A stretch of DNA of 64,000 nt from Jejuia rubra (GCF_042684665.1 NZ_JBHULY010000005.1:1-64000), one strand, 5' to 3'; positions 6,926 through 15,792 are shown, counted from the first letter of the stretch. The notes: generated by a model not told the origin, from the letters alone. Made by a program: numbers and translations.

Positions 6926-7926
6926 AAAGCAAAAACATCGGAGGAAAAAGGCTTGAATGGGTGGATCAAGCTAAAGGGTTAGGGATATTTCTTGTAATAT
7001 ACGCCCACAACATCCCTTTTTCGGAAGCCTACATTTACAGTTTTCATATGCCTTTGTTTTTCTTCGTTGCCGGGATGTTTCATCCAAAGCTTACGAGTAA
7101 ATCAACCATAGTACATCGGGCAAAAAGCATTTTAATTCCATATTTTTTCTGGGCTACTTTTTTGTATGTTTTTTGGTATTTTTTAGGAAGGCATTACGGC
7201 GATAGCCTTAATCATAACTTAGACCCCCTTAAAGGTTTGGTTGGGGTTTTTTATGCACAAGGAGATATTGAATATATGGACTGGGGCATTCCAATGTGGT
7301 TTTTGCCGGCAATATTTGTTACCTTTTGTTTGTACTCTTTTTTGAACCTTATAAAGCATAAGCATGTAAAATTATTAGGCCTTGTGGCCTTAATTGTTTT
7401 CGGCCTGGCATATCCATGTTTTTCCGATTTCAAATTACCTTGGAGTCTGGATGTTGCCTGTGTTTCCTTGTCATTTTATGCACTAGGAAATTTTCTGAAG
7501 CCTCATCTTTTGGAGATAACTAAAATAAGGTTGGTTCTATTTTTCATTATTTCTGTCGTGATGAGCCTGGCTTTGGCATTACTTAATTCAAAAATCGACA
7601 TGTATAGGGCTCAGTATGGTAACGAACTGCTGTTCTTGCTCAACGGAACTTCAGGAACGTTAATGGTGCTGTTGTTTTTTAAGCTAATACATTGGAACAC
7701 CATATTTAGTTATCTGGGAAAAAATACAATTCTACTTTTAGCATTGCACTTTCGCGCATTGACAGTTATTAAGGCGGGATTACTGATTTTTGGAATAACC
7801 AACTTTAATTTTGATGAACCCGGTAAGTTTGCTGTTTCATGTTTACAAGTAATTCTGCTACTTCCCGTGATTTATGTTGTAAATAAGTATATCCCTCTTT
7901 TAAACGGCAAGGTAAAAAAGGCATAA
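6922..7926 (+). CDS. Acyltransferase family 3 membrane protein
   Basis: A 334-residue polytopic membrane protein of the acyltransferase 3 (OafA/NodX/WecH-like) family. The N-terminus RLEWVDQAKGLGIFLVIYAHN holds the conserved Arg/Asp-x3-Gly-x-His pattern, followed by SFHMPLFFFVAGM, and about ten membrane segments follow. Such enzymes move acetyl or succinyl groups onto sugars of the envelope. The best start is TTG at 6922, overlapping the glnS stop as TTGA; no ATG precedes the conserved N-terminal motif, and GGAGG lies just inside the reading frame. It directly abuts the next gene, so the two probably act on the same surface glycolipid. Confidence 0.75.
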   Translation: MKSKNIGGKRLEWVDQAKGLGIFLVIYAHNIPFSEAYIYSFHMPLFFFVAGMFHPKLTSKSTIVHRAKSILIPYFFWATFLYVFWYFLGRHYGDSLNHNLDPLKGLVGVFYAQGDIEYMDWGIPMWFLPAIFVTFCLYSFLNLIKHKHVKLLGLVALIVFGLAYPCFSDFKLPWSLDVACVSLSFYALGNFLKPHLLEITKIRLVLFFIISVVMSLALALLNSKIDMYRAQYGNELLFLLNGTSGTLMVLLFFKLIHWNTIFSYLGKNTILLLALHFRALTVIKAGLLIFGITNFNFDEPGKFAVSCLQVILLLPVIYVVNKYIPLLNGKVKKA

Positions 7927-9447
7927 ATGAAGTTACTGTTTTCCAAATATGAACGGAATATTGTTTTCCATTTAGTTCTGAATGTACTTTTCGCAGTGTG
8001 CATTAGCCTATCGTCTTATTATCACATACCGCTCAAAGCCTTCGAAGGCAAGCTCATGTATTTCATTCATTTATGTGTGTTACAAAGTAGCTTTGCGGGG
8101 GTGCTTTACTTTTTGTCCTTACATCGACTAGTTTTTAAAGTTGTGTTTTCCCTTCTTTTTTTAGTTTTAGGACTAACAGCTTTCTGGGGCTATAGCATCA
8201 ACATGAGCATGTCTTATGCCGTTTTTGAAGCTACCTTTGGCACTAAATTATACATTGTTAAAGATCTTATTAGCATTCAGTTAATTGCCTATATGTTGCT
8301 CCTTATAGGCCTCCTAGTGTTTATACTTAAATTCTATAAAACCATCCAACCCAAAAAGGGCAGGTTAGTTTTTGTTCCCTTAAGTGTCTTGTTGATTTTA
8401 TTGTTTTTTTGGGCGGACCAGAAAAGGATCCATAGCTTCAGAAACAAATTGCCTTATTCCTTTTTCTATGCTTTTGGAGAGTATTATGACTCCGACTCGG
8501 ATATTATGGTTTTGACCGATCCTCCTAAAATTTCGAAAGAGGAGAAATTCAATAAGCTTAATGTAATTCTTGTGTTGGGGGAGTCTTTGCGTTCCGACCA
8601 TTTGGGCCTAAATGGATATGAACGTCAGACAACTCCATTGCTTTCAAAAAGGGACAACGTATTTAGTTTCAATAATATAAGTACCACTAAAACCAATACG
8701 GCTGTTAGTTTACCTTGTTTGTTGACTGATCAAAGCGATCAAACGGAGGTTAAGGATTCCATTAGCTCCATTTATAGCATATTTAATGCTTTTGATATTC
8801 CTACGTATTGGATTGGAAATCAAATTTTAGAATCCAGCTACAGACCAATTGTGAAAACCAACGACAGCATATTTATTCTTGACGAGTTCAGGTCGGTTTG
8901 GTCCATTGGCAAAAAAAAGGACATGGACCTTCTGCCTAAATTTGTTGACTACTTTAAAGGCAAGGCGTATGGACTTTATACGCTGCACATGATTGGTAGC
9001 CATTGGTGGTACGAAGACAAGTATACGAGTGATTTTCGAAGGTTTACGCCTGTAGTGGATAGCAAGTATATTCCATCACTAACTAGGGAGCAGATGGTCA
9101 ACTCTTATGACAACACCGTGTTATATCTTGATTATTTCTTAAATCAACTGATCAAATTGGTTGAAGATGAAAGTGATAATGCTATAGTTATTTATATTTC
9201 GGATCATGGCGAATCGCTCGGTGAAAACGGTAAATATCTCCATTCTAATATTGAAGCCGTAAACAAACCCGGCATGATAGTTTGGGTTTCTAAAAAATTC
9301 AAGGACCGCTTTCCAGAAAAAGTGGGGTCGCTTCTTGACAATCACGACAAACCCTATACTACGGATATTATATACCATAGTTTGATAGATTTATTGGATA
9401 CAAATCAGTTGGAGTATGACAAAACCTTGAGTATATTTCGGAAATGA
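7927..9447 (+). CDS. Phosphoethanolamine transferase-like sulfatase-family protein
   Basis: A 506-residue inner-membrane enzyme resembling EptA/CptA. Five hydrophobic segments occupy residues 10-165; the periplasmic alkaline-phosphatase-fold domain follows. Key motifs: LGESLRSDHLGLNGY (from 217) with the metal-binding Glu, TNTAVSLPCLL with Thr258 as the likely nucleophile, and YISDHGESLGE near 424 supplying Asp/His metal ligands. Family members transfer phosphoethanolamine to lipid A or LPS core, lowering negative charge. The ATG follows the stop of the acyltransferase gene with no gap, so the two are translated from one transcript. Donor and acceptor are inferred. Confidence 0.75.
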   Translation: MKLLFSKYERNIVFHLVLNVLFAVCISLSSYYHIPLKAFEGKLMYFIHLCVLQSSFAGVLYFLSLHRLVFKVVFSLLFLVLGLTAFWGYSINMSMSYAVFEATFGTKLYIVKDLISIQLIAYMLLLIGLLVFILKFYKTIQPKKGRLVFVPLSVLLILLFFWADQKRIHSFRNKLPYSFFYAFGEYYDSDSDIMVLTDPPKISKEEKFNKLNVILVLGESLRSDHLGLNGYERQTTPLLSKRDNVFSFNNISTTKTNTAVSLPCLLTDQSDQTEVKDSISSIYSIFNAFDIPTYWIGNQILESSYRPIVKTNDSIFILDEFRSVWSIGKKKDMDLLPKFVDYFKGKAYGLYTLHMIGSHWWYEDKYTSDFRRFTPVVDSKYIPSLTREQMVNSYDNTVLYLDYFLNQLIKLVEDESDNAIVIYISDHGESLGENGKYLHSNIEAVNKPGMIVWVSKKFKDRFPEKVGSLLDNHDKPYTTDIIYHSLIDLLDTNQLEYDKTLSIFRK

Positions 9448-9490
9448 ACTTTGAGTTGGATCAAACCGTTGAAAAATTGAAAGCATACTC

Positions 9491-9510
9491 GAGCCCACAG
9501 AGGGGCTTTT
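9491..9510 (+). terminator. Weak terminator-like hairpin
   Basis: AGCCC and GGGCT (9492-9496 and 9503-9507) can pair, followed by TTTT. The 5-bp stem is short; it may end the acyltransferase operon. Confidence 0.3.
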
Positions 9511-9600
9511 GTGACAGAATAGCGTCCTGAAAACGTAAAAAAGCACCCTCCATTTTATTTTTTGGCTATATTTAAAGACTAACTATAACTTTTTGATATT

Positions 9601-10083
9601 ATGGAAATCAATTTTTTAGCAATTCTCGTGGCCGCCATTTCCGCACTTGTGGTGGGATTTATTTGGTATAACCCTAAAGTATTTGGAACCGCTTGGATGA
9701 AAGCGGCTGAAATGTCCGAAGAAAAAATGAAAGGTGCCAACATGGGCAAAATATTTGCTATGGCATTTGTCTTCGCCATTCTTTTGGCCATGAGTATGCT
9801 GTCATTAACAGTCCACCAAATTGGAGCTATGGGAATGGTTGGCGGTGATGTTGAAGGGGCGCTACCTTCTTTTAATGCTTTTATGGCAGATTATGGCGCC
9901 GCCCATAGAACCTTTGGCCATGGGGCGCTACACGGGTTTTTTGCAGGAATTTTTATAGCCTTACCAATTTTGGGCACTAATGCCTTGTTCGAACGAAAAA
10001 GCGCAAAGTATATATTTATCAATAGTGGCTATTGGATGGTGACCTTGGCCGTAATGGGAGCCATTATTTGTGGTTGGCAGTAA
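9601..10083 (+). CDS. DUF1761 domain membrane protein
   Basis: A 160-residue protein with four hydrophobic segments and the DUF1761 pattern: N-terminal ILVAAISALVVGFIWYNPKVFGTAW (7-31) with the conserved WYNPKVFG, a middle segment FAMAFVFAILLAMSM, then GALHGFFAGIFIALP and a C-terminal SGYWMVTLAVMGAIICGW. The function of the family is unknown. It is monocistronic, bounded downstream by a terminator. Confidence 0.8.
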   Translation: MEINFLAILVAAISALVVGFIWYNPKVFGTAWMKAAEMSEEKMKGANMGKIFAMAFVFAILLAMSMLSLTVHQIGAMGMVGGDVEGALPSFNAFMADYGAAHRTFGHGALHGFFAGIFIALPILGTNALFERKSAKYIFINSGYWMVTLAVMGAIICGWQ

Positions 10084-10109
10084 ATATTTTGTAAACTTTT
10101 AACATATTT

Positions 10110-10145
10110 AAAGACTGAAGCTTTTTAACTTTCAGTCTTTTTCTT
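10110..10145 (+). terminator. Intrinsic terminator after DUF1761 gene
   Basis: AAAGACTGAA (10110-10119) pairs with TTCAGTCTTT (10131-10140), followed by a T-rich run. Confidence 0.8.
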
Positions 10146-10151
10146 TTTGTA

Positions 10152-11303
10152 TTGATACGACACGAAATTTATACGACTATTGATGATGTCCCTGGGGAAT
10201 GGGATGCCCTTAGTAAAAAGGATATTTTTCTTCAGTCTAGCTACTTAAAAGCTCTAGAGACTTCAGCCCCTGATAATGTTTCGCTTTTTTACATTGGTAT
10301 TTTTAAAGATTCCGAGTTGGTTGGTACCGCCCTAGTTCAGCGCGTACAGTTATACCTCAAAGATATGTTTAGGGATACGAAAGTGTCGTGTCTTAAAACA
10401 TTTCTTAAGGATAATATTTCCAAAGTCTTGAAGGGAAATATTTTGGTGGTGGGAAATATGACACACACGGGGCAACATGGTCTAGGTTTGAATAACCGGA
10501 TATTATCGATTCCAGAGTTTTACGATCAGATTTTTAAGGGGGTTTCAGATCTGGAAAAGCGTATTAAAAAAGAGCAGGGCAAAACCATACGTTTGGTGAT
10601 GGCGAAGGATTTCTTCGAGGAAAGCAGGATGGACCACCTTGAGCTTTTTCAAAAGGAAAAATTGCACCGAGTAACCGTACAGCCCAATATGATTATGGAT
10701 GTATGGGATAATTGGCGCGAGCACAAAGATTATGTTTCCTGTATGAAAAAAAAGTACAGGGACCGTTATAAAAGAGCGAGAAAAAAACTGAATAGTATAG
10801 TTTGTGACGAATTGGATTTAGAGGCGATTAAGGCCAACTCCAAATTACTTCATCAGTTGTACCTCAATGTTTCCAATAATGCCAAGTTCAACACCTTTAT
10901 TCTTCCGGAAAACCATTTTTACACCTACAAACTTCATCTAAAGGAAAATTTCAGAGTGTTTGGGTATTATCTTCATGGGAAGCTTGTCGGGTTTTTTAGT
11001 TTGATTTTGAATAACGACCATTTGGAAACCTATTTTTTGGGTTATGATACCGAACACCAATACCCCAACCAATTGTACTTAAACATGTTGTACGATATGG
11101 CAAAATTCGGAATAGAACATGGGTTTAAGCATATTGTTTATGCTCGAACTGCCATGGAAATAAAAAGTTCCGTTGGCGCAAAACCTGAACCTATGGTGCT
11201 GTATTTAAAACATACTAACGGCATTTTAAATGGCATTTTAAAACAAGTCTTTAAATTAATGAACCCTTCCCAAGACTGGGAAGAGCGCCACCCTTTTGCT
11301 TAA
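10152..11303 (+). CDS. GNAT-like N-acyltransferase family protein
   Basis: A 383-residue soluble protein with a C-terminal half that reads like a GNAT/FemAB-type acyltransferase: FRVFGYYLHGKLVGFFSLILN (about 274-294) and YPNQLYLNMLYDMAKFGIEHG (about 305-325) are the expected strand-helix pattern. A basic patch MKKKYRDRYKRARKK sits near 198-212. Similar proteins in Bacteroidota are annotated as peptidogalycan-biosynthesis-like or generic N-acetyltransferases; the substrate is unknown. The start is TTG at 10152, only a few bases beyond the previous terminator, because no ATG occurs before MFRDTK; this start is uncertain. Confidence 0.55.
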   Translation: MIRHEIYTTIDDVPGEWDALSKKDIFLQSSYLKALETSAPDNVSLFYIGIFKDSELVGTALVQRVQLYLKDMFRDTKVSCLKTFLKDNISKVLKGNILVVGNMTHTGQHGLGLNNRILSIPEFYDQIFKGVSDLEKRIKKEQGKTIRLVMAKDFFEESRMDHLELFQKEKLHRVTVQPNMIMDVWDNWREHKDYVSCMKKKYRDRYKRARKKLNSIVCDELDLEAIKANSKLLHQLYLNVSNNAKFNTFILPENHFYTYKLHLKENFRVFGYYLHGKLVGFFSLILNNDHLETYFLGYDTEHQYPNQLYLNMLYDMAKFGIEHGFKHIVYARTAMEIKSSVGAKPEPMVLYLKHTNGILNGILKQVFKLMNPSQDWEERHPFA

Positions 11304-11362
11304 TTATTGTTATCGCTTAAGTTTTTCGAATACATTTCGACTCATTGTATAAACTTCGCATT

Positions 11363-11863
11363 ATGAAAACTTCGATTATTTTCTTTTTAATGTTACCATT
11401 TTTGGGTTTGTCTCAAAACATGAACAACGACAAACTTCAGGAAATATACACATCAGTAAGCGATTCTATTCAAGGGCAAAGTGGGGCATGGCGGTTTTAT
11501 ATTAAGGAGGTACCCTTAATGTGTATTACGGACACCAACCATAATAGAATGCGCATTATTTCACCTATTGCAGACTCAAATACCGTAAGCGAAGAACTTT
11601 TTAAAGCCGCCTTAGTGGCCAATTTCCATACGGCTTTGGATGTAAAGTATGCAGTTTCAGACGGCGTATTATGGTCGGTTTTTATTCACCCTTTAAAAGA
11701 ATTGTCGGAGCACCAAGTAAAGGATGCCGTCAGCCAAGTATACTATGCCAACATTAATTTTGGAAGTACTTTTTCTAGCACTTCGCTCACTTTTCCGGGT
11801 AGCATCAATAGTGAAAAAGAGGAGGAGCCAAAGGAAGAAAAGCAGGAGTTGCGTAAGCTTTAA
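11363..11863 (+). CDS. Exported protein of unknown function, YbjN/chaperone-like fold
   Basis: A 166-residue protein starting at the ATG at 11363 (an in-frame TTG lies 18 bp upstream but would spoil the signal peptide). Residues 1-17 form a signal peptide (IIFFLMLPFLGLSQ). The body has MRIISPI near 63 and an alternating strand/helix pattern that recalls YbjN or type-III-chaperone-like folds; I could not confirm this. The tail is highly charged (EKEEEPKEEKQE). It sits upstream of a histidine kinase but 130 bp away with no clear operon link. Confidence 0.5.
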   Translation: MKTSIIFFLMLPFLGLSQNMNNDKLQEIYTSVSDSIQGQSGAWRFYIKEVPLMCITDTNHNRMRIISPIADSNTVSEELFKAALVANFHTALDVKYAVSDGVLWSVFIHPLKELSEHQVKDAVSQVYYANINFGSTFSSTSLTFPGSINSEKEEEPKEEKQELRKL

Positions 11864-11997
11864 ATCGTTTCTTAATCTGGACATCCAATCTTCTATCCTT
11901 TCTTTTGTATTATATTTGGTATAAGTGTTTCACAGGATAAAGAAGAACCCGTATCAGTCTAAAATCGCTCATATTAGTTATTATTAACGGCCTTGTC

Positions 11998-13629
11998 TTG
12001 TTAGTAGTCATTGTGCTATCCATAACCTTTTACAGCCAATTTTCCGAGGTGCTACAAAGCAGGATTCTGCAACAGTTAAATTCGATAAAAACTCTCAAGC
12101 AAAATCAGGTTGAAAAGCTAATACAATCGGAATGGAGCAGTTTTATGGATGCCCCCAATACAATGCCATTGACAGATAGTTTGGGCATGGATTTTCCAAA
12201 AACTAGTTTAGAAACGGGGATATATGATTTAACAATATTCGATAAAAATCAACAGTTCACCATAGGGTTGGTTGAAGCAGAAAATGATGATATCAGAGTA
12301 TCTGGTATACCGTACAGTAAAATATTGAACATTTTACTGGAGCGTACCGGAATGGGTGAAACTGGGGAATCTTATCTGGTAGGTGATAACTTCAGGATGC
12401 GTTCTCAGTCACGATTTTTTAAGGACTCTACACCACATGACATTATTGTGAAAACCACCGGGGTGACAAATGCTTTAAACGGAAAATCGGGAAAGGGACT
12501 TTATAAGGATTATAGGGGCATTGATGTTTATGGGGTATACGGCCCCATCGAAATCTCTAATCTCAAACTAGCCATTTTATCCGAGATTGATAAAGATGAG
12601 GTGGAAGCACCATTGATCAGCTTAAAGAAGCGGTTGTTTATGCTGATGTTTTTAATCATGGGAACGGCCATTTTACTGTCCTTGTTTCTAACAAAAATCA
12701 TCGCCAATCCCATTTTGGGCATGAAAAGCAGTCTAAAAGTTATGGCGGAGGGGCACTATGATGACACGAATGAATTCAATATAAACTCAAACGAAATCAA
12801 AGAAATGTTTGAAGCTTTGGACCAATTAAAAAAGTCTTTGCAGGGAGCGGTTATTTTTTCGGAGGACATTGGAGAAATGAACCTAAACACAACCTATGCA
12901 CCAAAAAGCGCGAACGATGCATTAGGCAAGAGTTTGATTAAAATGAGGGACAAGCTGAAGGAATTCAGAACCAACGAACATAGAAGTCGTATAAACACCA
13001 AACGCCAATTGGTGGAAGGTTTGGAAAACGAGAGGCAAAGGCTTTCACGTGAACTACATGATGGTTTGGGGCCCCTTTTAACATCATTGAAATTTTACAT
13101 TGACAACAATGTACCCGATAACAAACAACGTTTGGAAATGCGAAAAATGGTAGACGATACCATTTCAGAAATCCGAATCATGTCCAATGCTTTAATGCCA
13201 TCAATTATGGATGATTTTGGGGTTGGGGCAGCGCTTAAGAACTTTTGCGATAGTGTAAAAAAGGCTTCGGAAGTTTCAATTGTTTTTGAAGGCCTTTTAA
13301 AAAGGAAAAAAAGTAATATAACGAAACAACAGGAAATCCATATCTTTAGGATAACCCAAGAATTGGTTAACAATACGCTAAAGCACGCCAAAGCGAAGAA
13401 TATCAGAATTACGCTTTCTGAATTTGATGATTTTATATCGCTGTTTTATTTTGACGACGGTAAAGGGTTTAATTTGAAAAAAGTAACACTTGGCTCCGGG
13501 ATTATCAACATTAAGGAGAGGGTTGAGATTTGCAACGGTAAAATTAAAATCAATTCAAAAGTAAAAAGCACAACCTTCGAAATTGAATTACCAATAGAAA
13601 ATGATAACTATAAAAACAGTAATAGCTGA
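11998..13629 (+). CDS. NarL-type sensor histidine kinase
   Basis: Membrane sensor kinase partnering the response regulator at 13601. Order of parts: an N-terminal membrane segment, an extracytoplasmic Cache-like sensor (about 20-205; GESYLVGDNFRMRSQS inside), a second membrane segment (about 212-232), HAMP, a HisKA_3 phosphoacceptor helix RLSRELHDGLGP with His354, and an HATPase domain with ELVNNTLKHAKA and FFDDGKGF-like boxes. The listed start is TTG. The open frame runs back to a TAA at 11938-11940 and encodes further hydrophobic residues (SLKSLILVIINGLVL) but holds no ATG, GTG or TTG there, so the true start is unclear. It overlaps the regulator by 29 bp, a sign of translational coupling. 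Confidence 0.88.
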   Translation: MLVVIVLSITFYSQFSEVLQSRILQQLNSIKTLKQNQVEKLIQSEWSSFMDAPNTMPLTDSLGMDFPKTSLETGIYDLTIFDKNQQFTIGLVEAENDDIRVSGIPYSKILNILLERTGMGETGESYLVGDNFRMRSQSRFFKDSTPHDIIVKTTGVTNALNGKSGKGLYKDYRGIDVYGVYGPIEISNLKLAILSEIDKDEVEAPLISLKKRLFMLMFLIMGTAILLSLFLTKIIANPILGMKSSLKVMAEGHYDDTNEFNINSNEIKEMFEALDQLKKSLQGAVIFSEDIGEMNLNTTYAPKSANDALGKSLIKMRDKLKEFRTNEHRSRINTKRQLVEGLENERQRLSRELHDGLGPLLTSLKFYIDNNVPDNKQRLEMRKMVDDTISEIRIMSNALMPSIMDDFGVGAALKNFCDSVKKASEVSIVFEGLLKRKKSNITKQQEIHIFRITQELVNNTLKHAKAKNIRITLSEFDDFISLFYFDDGKGFNLKKVTLGSGIINIKERVEICNGKIKINSKVKSTTFEIELPIENDNYKNSNS

Positions 13630-14233
13630 CGACCACGAGTTGTTTAGAAACGGGCTCAAAGAACTGCTCAAAAAATATGATGATGTGGAAGTGCTTCGGA
13701 TGGTGAGCGACGGCGAGGAATTCATGGCTTATATTAAAACCAATTCCGATATCGATGTGGTTTTGTTGGATATCACCATGCCCAACATGGATGGTTTTGA
13801 GGTGCTTAATCGTATTAAGGATATTAATTCCAAAATTAAGCCTATTATCATATCCATGCACGATGAGGGCAACTATATTGCTTCCTGCGCCAAAAAGGGC
13901 GCTTACAGCTATCTTTTGAAAAATACCGATCAGGAAGAATTGATAAAAACACTTCGCATTGTTAGCCAAGGAAAAAAGTATTTCAGTCCATCAATTTCTG
14001 AGAAGATGATCGACTATATGTCTGAAAGCACCTTGGGGGAGAACATTTTATCCAGCAAGGAAACAGAGGTTTTGGAACTCATTTCGGGAGGACTTACCAC
14101 CAAAGAAATAGCTGAAAAACTTTATGTAAGCACAAGAACCATCGAAACCCATCGGGCTAACATTATTAAAAAATTAAATGTAAAAAACACGGCACAACTT
14201 ATCAAAAAAGCTGTAAAGTTAAAGTTGATTTAG
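13601..14233 (+). CDS. NarL/LuxR-type response regulator
   Basis: A 210-residue cytosolic transcription regulator. The receiver domain (1-120) has the acidic pair Asp10/Asp11, the phosphoacceptor Asp57 in LLDITMP and a Lys near 104 (YLLKNTD). The C-terminal LuxR helix-turn-helix spans about 147-207, with SKETEVLELISGGLTTKEIAEKL and VSTRTIETHRANIIKKL. It should be phosphorylated by the kinase encoded immediately upstream. Its targets are unknown; a perfect dyad 109 bp past its stop, in front of a secreted repeat protein, is a candidate binding site. Confidence 0.92.
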   Translation: MITIKTVIADDHELFRNGLKELLKKYDDVEVLRMVSDGEEFMAYIKTNSDIDVVLLDITMPNMDGFEVLNRIKDINSKIKPIIISMHDEGNYIASCAKKGAYSYLLKNTDQEELIKTLRIVSQGKKYFSPSISEKMIDYMSESTLGENILSSKETEVLELISGGLTTKEIAEKLYVSTRTIETHRANIIKKLNVKNTAQLIKKAVKLKLI

Positions 14234-14341
14234 ACCGTTTTCAATTCAAAAGAAACTTCGCTTCTTGGTAGGTCGAGTGCAGTCAAGACCTATTTCTCAA
14301 TTCATTTTTACCCATTTAAATTAAATTCAATTATACTCCAA

Positions 14342-14361
14342 TATCCGTATAAATACGGATA
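14342..14361. promoter_or_regulatory. Perfect 9-bp dyad, candidate operator
   Basis: TATCCGTAT and ATACGGATA flank two A residues, giving a fully symmetric 20-base site. NarL/FixJ-type regulators bind short dyads of this kind as dimers. It lies between the regulator gene and the repeat protein start at 14437, where an upstream activator could act. Binding by the neighbouring regulator is inference. Confidence 0.5.
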
Positions 14362-14436
14362 CAAAATCAGGGATTTTATGTATATCCAAAACGGGTGTAA
14401 TGGTGCTATTTTTAGGTATATCAAACTGGAAGCGTT

Positions 14437-14811
14437 ATGAAAAACCTAATTTTTACTTTAGCACTAGTTTTTATAGCTGTTGGAGCATTTGCACAGCAGA
14501 GAAAAGACCTTAAGGGTCCAGCATATAAGAATTACAAACCATGGCAACATAAGGCCGAGCCAGCTGTGGCATACACAGTTAGCAACCACACACCATTGAA
14601 AGGTCCTGCCTATAAGAATTACAAGCCATGGCGAAAAAACGATTCCGAAAAGGAATACACCCAAGTGGCTTCAAATTCTGAGCGCATGAAACTAAGAGGC
14701 CCGGCCTTTAAAAATTATAAACCTTGGCAAAAGGATGCCGAAGATGGCACTACAAAAGTGGCTAAATATCGAAAAAACAAACCTTCGGATAAAGTAGTTG
14801 TTAAGGACTAA
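14437..14811 (+). CDS. Small exported protein with three GPAYKNYKPW repeats
   Basis: A 124-residue protein with a clean signal peptide (1-20, ending GAFAQ). The mature part contains three near-identical units: LKGPAYKNYKPW at 25-36, the same at 54-65, and LRGPAFKNYKPW at 86-97, separated by 17-20 residue charged spacers. The unit is rich in Lys, Tyr, Trp and Pro. I do not recognise a described family; similar short proteins occur in Flavobacteriaceae. The repeats suggest binding to a polymer or surface, or a substrate for cross-linking. It has its own upstream dyad and a downstream terminator, and may be a target of the adjacent two-component system. Confidence 0.7.
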   Translation: MKNLIFTLALVFIAVGAFAQQRKDLKGPAYKNYKPWQHKAEPAVAYTVSNHTPLKGPAYKNYKPWRKNDSEKEYTQVASNSERMKLRGPAFKNYKPWQKDAEDGTTKVAKYRKNKPSDKVVVKD

Positions 14812-14817
14812 AGCTAG

Positions 14818-14845
14818 AAAGGCCCCTATTTATAAGGGGCTTTTT
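14818..14845 (+). terminator. Intrinsic terminator after the repeat protein
   Basis: AAAGGCCCCT pairs with AGGGGCTTTT (one G-T pair) around a short AT loop, ending in a T-run. Confidence 0.8.
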
Positions 14846-14868
14846 CAATATATACTAACGAATAATTA

Positions 14869-15792
14869 TTACTTATCCGTTTTTTTACTGGCGTTTTTCA
14901 TAGCCTCGCCGATTTGATTACTAGCGGTAAAACTGGCCACCATATCGTTTAGCATATTGCTACCGGCTTGGGGGGCATTAGGTAATAAAATCAGGTTGCT
15001 ATTGGTTTCTTCACCTAAAGCTTGTAGGGTATCATAATGTTGGGTTACTACAATCAGGGCCGAAGCTTCTTGGCTGTTGATCCCCACACGGTTTAAAACT
15101 TCAACAGACTCTTCCAAACCACGAGCGATTTCACGGCGCTGATCTGCAATACCCTGTCCCTGCAAACGCTTACTTTCAGCTTCAGCTTTCGCTTTTTCAA
15201 CAATTAAAATACGTTGTGCATCACCTTCAAACTGAGCGGCAATTTTTTCGCGTTCTGAAGCATTAATACGGTTCATGGCCTCCTTTACCTGGGCATCCGG
15301 ATCAATATCAGTTACCAGGGTTTTTATGATGTCATACCCGTAATCCATCATGGCATCGTTTAATTCTGCTTTTACCGCGATAGCTATATCATCTTTTCTA
15401 ACAAATACATCGTCCAGCTTCATTTTTGGTACTTCGGCCCGAACCACATCAAATACATAGGAGGTAATTTGGTCATGTGGATAATCCAGTTTATAAAAGG
15501 CATCATACACTTTATCGCGGATAACTTTATATTGCACGGACACCTTTAGGCGCACAAATACATCATCCAAAGTTTTAGTTTCAATAATGACATCCAATTG
15601 CTGGATTTTAAGGCTTAACTTCCCTGCAATTCGATCTACTAAAGGAATTTTTAGCTGTAGGCCAGAATGGCGGATACTTTGAAATCTTCCAAAGCGTTCA
15701 ATAATTGCCGCAGTTTGTTGTTTTACTATAAAGAAGGAGGAGATTAAAATGATTAACCCCAGAAAAATAAAAGGAATAGCAAAAAAGCTCAT
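14869..15792 (-). CDS. SPFH/Band 7 (stomatin-like) membrane protein
   Basis: A 307-residue protein with one N-terminal membrane segment (3-23) followed by an SPFH domain: VKQQTAAIIERFGRFQSIRHSG, then ETKTLDDVFVRLKVSVQYKV and YPHDQITSYVFDVVRAEVPKM. A long Ala/Glu/Lys helix (about 175-225, EKIAAQFEGDAQRILIVEKAKAEAE) gives the coiled coil used for ring assembly. It resembles QmcA and the hypersensitive-induced-reaction type of stomatin. Likely role: membrane microdomain scaffold. No NfeD-type protease partner is adjacent. It is transcribed divergently from the beta-barrel gene at 15869. Confidence 0.88.
   Translation of the reverse strand: MSFFAIPFIFLGLIILISSFFIVKQQTAAIIERFGRFQSIRHSGLQLKIPLVDRIAGKLSLKIQQLDVIIETKTLDDVFVRLKVSVQYKVIRDKVYDAFYKLDYPHDQITSYVFDVVRAEVPKMKLDDVFVRKDDIAIAVKAELNDAMMDYGYDIIKTLVTDIDPDAQVKEAMNRINASEREKIAAQFEGDAQRILIVEKAKAEAESKRLQGQGIADQRREIARGLEESVEVLNRVGINSQEASALIVVTQHYDTLQALGEETNSNLILLPNAPQAGSNMLNDMVASFTASNQIGEAMKNASKKTDK

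Noticed and set aside
13550..13969. Minus-strand open frame across the kinase-regulator overlap
   Set aside because: Antisense to two well-supported genes, His/Phe-rich shadow translation.
14500..14740. Regular repeats that at first resemble a CRISPR-like array
   Set aside because: The repeats are in frame, encode GPAYKNYKPW units in an exported protein, and vary at third codon positions.
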